A stretch of DNA of 64,000 bases, from the NCBI GenBank assembly GCA_029449235.1, contig JANATG010000013.1, forward strand, positions 62,001 to 126,000, read 5' to 3'. The notes beneath the pieces were generated by a model, which searched no databases, was not told the origin of the DNA, and worked only from the letters and a program-made list of their open reading frames with translations. Shown one piece after another: positions 59,495 to 64,000 of the stretch. A program made the translations under genes and the position numbers. The first letter of the stretch is position 1; each line of letters opens with the position of its first letter. This DNA is from Linnemannia schmuckeri (taxonomy: Eukaryota > Mortierellomycota > Mortierellomycetes > Mortierellales > Mortierellaceae).

Positions 59495-60736
59495 TTACTG
59501 GCGGGCTTCGACAACGCCACGGTCACCCTGATCATAAATCTGCCAAGCCCGCCCTTTAGTAACCCACTGATCCGCGCCCTCAGCCGGGGGGTTCCCTTGG
59601 ACACGGCCCTCGCGCTCCTTGCGCTTGGTCTCCGTCGAGATCCCCATCTCCTTATCCCGCTTCTCCAATATTTCCGGAAGCACCTGTCCATCAGCCGTGA
59701 AGGAGGCCAAGAGTTGAGGCGGACCGTGGGGGACATGGGAGCAGTTTCCCTGATCATCGACGGGCCAGAGCTGAATGGTCTTGCCGTAGGTGTTGCTGAG
59801 GTGCTGGAGAGCGGGGATTTCAGCGGTTTCGACGACCATCTCGGGGACCATGGCCTTTGCGATTTGGACCAGCAAGCCGGATTCGCATTCGTACTTGTGC
59901 GAGTGCCAGTACTTCTTCTCGTTCTCGTCCAATGCTATTTGTTGATATGATGGGTGGAGAAAGAGGGAGCTGATGATCAGTTTCCTTGTTTTCGTGTTTC
60001 CGTGATTGACGCGTCATCAATAATGTGGAAAGGGATCGCATGTCACCGATGGATGATAGTGACGATCAGAATGACAGAAGAACGACGAAAACGACGTGTA
60101 CTGACGAACAAAAAATGACTTACCCTCAAAGAGCTTCTGGGAGATAATGTACTCGACGGCAATGAGCTTGGCATGCTCGCTGTTCGAGTCATAAACAAGG
60201 CACTGGCGACGATCCGCATCCAGCATCGAGCAGTAGTGGTACGAGATCACCTGGCGCTTCGGTTCGTTCCTATTCCCATATACACAGTGTGTCCAAAATA
60301 AGTCAGCGTCAAATCGCTTTTCTTTTATGCTTTTTTTCCCCACCCACCTCTCATATCATATTCACAAACCCAACGACAGCGGAGGCACTTTTCTCATGCA
60401 ACAAAAATAAAGAAGAGGAACTTACGGGTAGAGATGGATACCACAGAAAGCCTCGCAAATGTTAGAGAGTGGCTTGAAGCTCTGGAGAGGCTTGCCGACG
60501 CTCGAGAGAAGAGCGGTGCCTGAGCTAATCTGGCCCTTGGATTCGTCCGCCTCACGGGTAGGGGGGACGGGCATCTATTTCGTTGTTCAGTTCATACGAG
60601 CATGCAGAGAGCGAGAGAGAGACATGTTGGCTACAAATCAGTCCATAGAAAAGGTGCGTGGGAAAACAAAAAAAAAGGAAGGACAAGGACAAAGAGCATG
60701 TATGAGTAGTTTGCTTACAGTAGTGTGTTCTTCCAT
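59495..60736 (-). CDS. Oil-body-associated protein (OBAP, DUF1264)
   Basis: Exons 60719-60736, 60426-60574, 60124-60269 and 59495-59934 join to 250 residues. Conserved DUF1264 features, in order: a NICEAFCGIHLYP segment, ISYHYCSMLDADRRQCLVYDS, AKLIAVEYIIS, the KYWHSHKYECESGLL motif and a YGKTIQLWPVDDQGN..PHGPPQLL stretch. In plants this family sits on seed oil bodies and affects lipid storage; fungal members are less studied. There is no signal peptide or membrane helix, so peripheral lipid-droplet association is inferred. Length is normal for the family. The first exon gives just MEEHTT; a Met at the start of exon 2 (MPVPPTREADE) is an alternative start if the first intron is retained or absent from the transcript. 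Confidence 0.9.
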
Positions 60737-61162
60737 GGTTGATGCTTGTTGGATAGTGGAGATGAGTTGTTGTTTTGTTGTTGTTGTTGCGAGAGTGAGT
60801 ATGTGTATAGAAGTGTTGTTTGTTTGTTGGAAGTGTATGTATGTAGGAGTGAGGTGGAGGGAAAAAAATTGACAAAAGACTCGCACAGCAAAGTACTCTT
60901 ATACCCACACCGCCCTTAAGGAGTGGGCGTAAGGGGTGTCATGGGTACGAAAGATCAACACGAACAAAAACTGATACACCACCATCTTGCACTTCTGGGC
61001 ATATCACTATTGGGTATGTGTGAACGAACACATACATAACACTTACAGCATCACTTCCGTCATAATAACAAAATTACACGCGTCTATTATGTTCTCTATA
61101 ATCTATGTTAGTGGAGGGATCTTGTAGACTGGATGACAGTCGACAGCTGGGAAGTTACCTAT
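60737..61162. other. Intergenic region
   Basis: About 425 bases, the promoter side of the OBAP gene and the 3' flank of the F-box gene (both minus). Nothing else seen. Confidence 0.5.
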
Positions 61163-62773
61163 TTAAAGGTTGGGGATCAGTTCAATCTCAGGTCGATGAG
61201 TTCGCAGCCAGGACCATTGGGGAACCGTCATATCATCCCTGTGATACCAGAACAGCTCCAGCCAAGGGAACGACCGCGCCATCCACTCAACATCGGCAAA
61301 ATCCCATGTGCTATATCCAATCACACCCAAATGCTTCAACCGCTTCAGGGCCCCCAGTTGATGGAGCCCATCGTCAAGCAGGATCCTGTTCTTCTTGCTC
61401 TGAGGGCTGTTCCTAAAGTCGCCATCGGGGTGAAGGACCTTGGCACCAGACTTTGGTAAGCTAAACTGCAGGAGCAATGACTGCAAACGTGTTTGGGCCG
61501 CCAATTGTTGCCACATCGCCCTGATTGCCCTGTTCCTGGCCTCAGCGCTTGGGAACTCGTCTGGTTGGTACTCAATCGCCTCGACTCGGAATTCCTCCAG
61601 ACCTTGGCATACCCAGGGTTCTCCCAGAAACAAGTTCATCACGTTGGGACCTTCCAAAGGGAAGAGGCTAAGCGTGCGCAGACGAGGGCAGTGTGCTAGA
61701 AACTGCCGAGCTGCAATTCCCATATCTCCACATTCTTCAAGCTCCAAGAATTCGAGCAAGGGACAAGCGCGTGCAACTTGAGTTACAACATCGATAGGGA
61801 AATCGAACCAATCGGTTAAGGAGAGACGTTTGAGTTGAGGATGGGTTTCGGCAATCCTTAGAAGACATTCTACGGAATATGGGCACCTGTGCAGCCCGAG
61901 AGATTCTAGCTGCGTTGCTCTGGCGAGAATTTTTTCAAATTCAAGGAGTGAGAATTTACAGGTGGCGATATCAAGGTGACGGAGATGGCCGGCATTGGTC
62001 CTGACCAGATGGTGAATAGTCGAAGGACACCAGAAACGAAAAAAGTCGAGCTCCAAGGTCTCGAGATGCAGCGACTTTGAGCTTACCAAAGCCTTCTCTA
62101 ATGAAGCGGAAGCTGAAGATATGCACTCCTTGTCCGTTCCCGAAATGCGCAAATGCTTGAGCTGTGGCCAAGCCGAAAAAAAGTCCCTGTTGTCATCAAC
62201 TCCGAATTCCAAGATACGGGCTTGGCATTGAGAAAAAGCAATGGATTCAAGTTGCGAGCAGGGCGCGAGGAGTATAAGCGGGTGTTCGTCCATGGTGCGG
62301 TCGCGTACGTCGATCGATCGGAGCCGTGGGGTATATGGGATGATGTTGGTCAAGTCGATATGAGTAAGGCTGATGCCCTCTTCGTCGTCCTTCCTAGTGC
62401 TAAAGTCGAGCGACTGGACCCAAGCACCGTGGGTGATGACAGAGGTTGCAAAGGCTTGGATCTGAAAGTCGCTTTCCAAACGAATGTCTTGGCGCCAGAG
62501 GATAGGTTGAGCAAGGGCGGACCAGAGGTTGCAGACAAGGCAGACTTGTGGCAAGTTCTTAGTAGGGAGGAACTTGAGGACGGTAAGGACGAGTTCTGGA
62601 ATGGTGAGAAATGTTTCTGATGCGGGTAAAGGCGAGGTGATGGTTGTGTTTACTGACGACGCCAAGGACGACAAGGACTGCTGGGCGCGGAGTTGTTGTT
62701 CTTGTCGTTTGAGAAGGGACGCGATGCGTTGACGATGGAACTGGACGAGAGCGCCGATTGAGTTGTCGGTCAT
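61163..62773 (-). CDS. F-box / leucine-rich-repeat protein (536 aa)
   Basis: Single exon. Residues about 55-95 form an F-box (LTIPELVLTVLKFLPTKNL, then VCLVCNLWSALAQPILWR), the SKP1-binding motif of SCF ubiquitin ligases. The rest contains irregular leucine-rich repeats (SLDFS, LKHLRISG, LETLELDF, LESLGLHRC, LKRLSLTDW, LEFLELEEC, LRTLSLFP, LKHLGVIG) that would form a curved substrate-binding surface. The N-terminal 50 residues are Gln/Ser-rich. The substrate is unknown. The start at 62773 is the first Met and gives a full F-box. Confidence 0.9.
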   Translation of the reverse strand: MTDNSIGALVQFHRQRIASLLKRQEQQLRAQQSLSSLASSVNTTITSPLPASETFLTIPELVLTVLKFLPTKNLPQVCLVCNLWSALAQPILWRQDIRLESDFQIQAFATSVITHGAWVQSLDFSTRKDDEEGISLTHIDLTNIIPYTPRLRSIDVRDRTMDEHPLILLAPCSQLESIAFSQCQARILEFGVDDNRDFFSAWPQLKHLRISGTDKECISSASASLEKALVSSKSLHLETLELDFFRFWCPSTIHHLVRTNAGHLRHLDIATCKFSLLEFEKILARATQLESLGLHRCPYSVECLLRIAETHPQLKRLSLTDWFDFPIDVVTQVARACPLLEFLELEECGDMGIAARQFLAHCPRLRTLSLFPLEGPNVMNLFLGEPWVCQGLEEFRVEAIEYQPDEFPSAEARNRAIRAMWQQLAAQTRLQSLLLQFSLPKSGAKVLHPDGDFRNSPQSKKNRILLDDGLHQLGALKRLKHLGVIGYSTWDFADVEWMARSFPWLELFWYHRDDMTVPQWSWLRTHRPEIELIPNL

Positions 62774-63242
62774 TGGGGCCTTCTTGGTTATTGATGTTGG
62801 TCGTAGGTGACTATAGTTGTCCTGAATAAGGTTTTTGAGCTGTATGTCGTTGTTGATGGTTTAACATTCAAACAGACTCGATGAGTGGGAGGGGAAAGGG
62901 ATGTTAAGCATAAGAGTAAAAGAGTCAAGGACCTCCAGAAGCATAGGAGCAAGGTTCAAATTTTTCAGATAGGGGTAGGATTTGAGATCGCACTTGCTAC
63001 CATCGTCAGCCATGATATCATTTGTCTGGTTGTGCGTGTTTGAGTGTATGTCCTGTGCCTGCCTCCACACGACACAACCCCCCTTCCTTCTAATTTATTA
63101 ATATCGAGCCTTGAGCGTGCTCACGTCTTCCTTTTCTTTTCTTCTTCTTCTTCATCAACAAACTCACTTCCCACCATTCCCTCCCTCCCTCCTTCACCAC
63201 TTTTCATTCACGTCGTAGACTGCTAGAGTCCTTCGTCCACTT

Positions 63243-63293
<51 letters not shown>

Positions 63294-63348
63294 CCTCTAA
63301 CGAACGGCAACAGCTTCTTACAACCACTTCCTCACCAATTGAACAGCC
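62774..63348. other. Divergent promoter region, F-box gene / ARPC1
   Basis: 575 bases between divergent starts. It includes a (CT)n run at about 63249-63292 in the ARPC1 leader. A minus-strand ORF of about 50 codons (Met near 63013, MADDGSKCDLKSYPYLKNL) is present but not convincing. Confidence 0.5.
63249..63292 (+). repeat. (CT)n microsatellite in the ARPC1 leader
   Basis: About 22 uninterrupted CT units roughly 60 bases before the ARPC1 start codon, continuing the pyrimidine-rich leader style of this genome. Confidence 0.9.
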
Positions 63349-64000
63349 ATGTCTGACTCGCCCATCGTCAACGAGTTCAACCAGGGTCCCATCTCCTGCC
63401 ACGCCTTCAACGGCGACCGCACCGGTACTTAAAACCACTCTATTCCTTTCCTTATCGACTTTTCATCTCCATTTCACTCCATTACTGTCGCGTCATTCAG
63501 TTCAAATGACCTCCGCGTCTAACATAGCTACACCCGCGTACAAATACATCAAATAGAGCTGGCTATCTGCTTCAACACAAACGTGGTTAGCATCTTCCGC
63601 AAGTCCGGTGCGAGCTGGACACAGACCTCGACCCTGGCCGAGCACGACAAGCCTGTGACCTCCGTCGACTGGGCCCCGCGATCCAACCGTATCGTCACCT
63701 GTTCCCAGGATAGAAACGCCTATGTGTGGACCCTCGATGGCGCCTCTCACCAGTGGAAGCCCACTTTGGTTCTTTTGCGTATTAACCGTGCCGCGACTTT
63801 CGTCCGCTGGTCGCCTGAAGAGGACAAGTTTGCGGTCGCCTCGGGATCGCGTTGTATTAGCGTCTGCTACTTTGAGGAGGATAACGATTGGTGGGTTGGT
63901 AAGCATATCAAGAAGCCTATCCGCAGTACTGTCCTCTCCCTCGACTGGCACCCCAACAATGTCCTCCTCGCCGCCGGATGTGCCGACATGAAGGTAATTT
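63349..64000 (+). CDS. ARPC1: Arp2/3 complex subunit 1 (ARPC1), N-terminal part (runs off right edge)
   Basis: WD40 beta-propeller subunit of the Arp2/3 complex, which nucleates branched actin. Exons 63349-63424 and 63557-63993 join in frame (171 codons), and a GTAATT donor at 63994 shows that the gene continues beyond the window. Signature segments are MSDSPIVNEFNQGPISCHAFN, VTSVDWAPRSNRIVTCSQDRNAYVW, VCYFEEDNDWWVGKHIKKP and RSTVLSLDWHPNNVLLAAGC, all near-identical to ARPC1 of other eukaryotes. The first three WD repeats are present. The start codon follows a CT microsatellite leader. Confidence 0.96.

Noticed and set aside
62861..63070. Minus-strand ORF with MADDGSKCDLKSYPYLKNL
   Set aside because: About 50 codons, in the divergent promoter between the F-box gene and ARPC1; no supporting context.
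1..64000. CRISPR arrays, tRNA genes, bacterial operons
   Set aside because: No regularly spaced repeats and no T-loop/anticodon arrangement seen; gene structure is eukaryotic.

Overview
The window is eukaryotic nuclear DNA from a filamentous fungus. Short GT-AG introns (about 60-400 nt) interrupt almost every gene, exons are GC-richer than introns, coding leaders are CT-rich, and mononucleotide A/T runs of 25-40 nt recur. The gene content (clan-86-like P450s, an oil-body-associated protein, a CipC-type protein, a TnpB/Fanzor-type relic, a two-finger GATA factor) suggests an early-diverging zygomycete-type fungus, possibly Mortierella-like. That placement is inference; no search was run. Exon coordinates were derived by hand from splice signals and frame continuity.

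Layout. 1-9.4 kb: a FANCJ/BRIP1-type helicase leaving the left edge (-), an unrecognised 235-aa protein (+), an ASDURF-like prefoldin-family protein (-) head-to-head with V-ATPase subunit G (+), pantothenate synthetase (+) and a small secreted cysteine protein (-). 10.7-22.2 kb: three tandem cytochrome P450 genes, all on -, with near-full gene models of 528, 524 and 519 aa. 23-25 kb: two LSU rRNA fragments in non-native order around a second small secreted cysteine-rich protein. 25.5-34.5 kb: COP9 signalosome subunit 7 (+), a CipC/DUF3759-containing acidic protein (-), and a 1524-aa Dna2-like Fe-S nuclease fused to an SF1 helicase (-). 34.5-50.3 kb: about 15.8 kb with no convincing long gene, rich in purine/pyrimidine tracts and A runs, with two weak spliced candidates. 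50.4-53.6 kb: a decayed multi-exon relic ending in a TnpB/Fanzor-type zinc ribbon. 56.5-64 kb: a two-finger GATA factor (+), an oil-body-associated protein (-), an F-box/LRR protein (-) and the start of ARPC1 (+), which runs off the right edge.

How the parts relate. Most genes are independent housekeeping loci (vacuolar acidification, pantothenate synthesis, signalosome, actin nucleation, DNA repair). The P450 array is the only clear co-duplicated cluster; fatty-acid or alkane oxidation is plausible by family resemblance but unproven. The strongest unusual signals are an 11-nt micro-exon that carries the invariant Glu of the P450 ExxR motif in two of the three paralogues, the TnpB/Fanzor-type relic, the scattered LSU rRNA fragments, and the 15.8-kb gene-poor tract.
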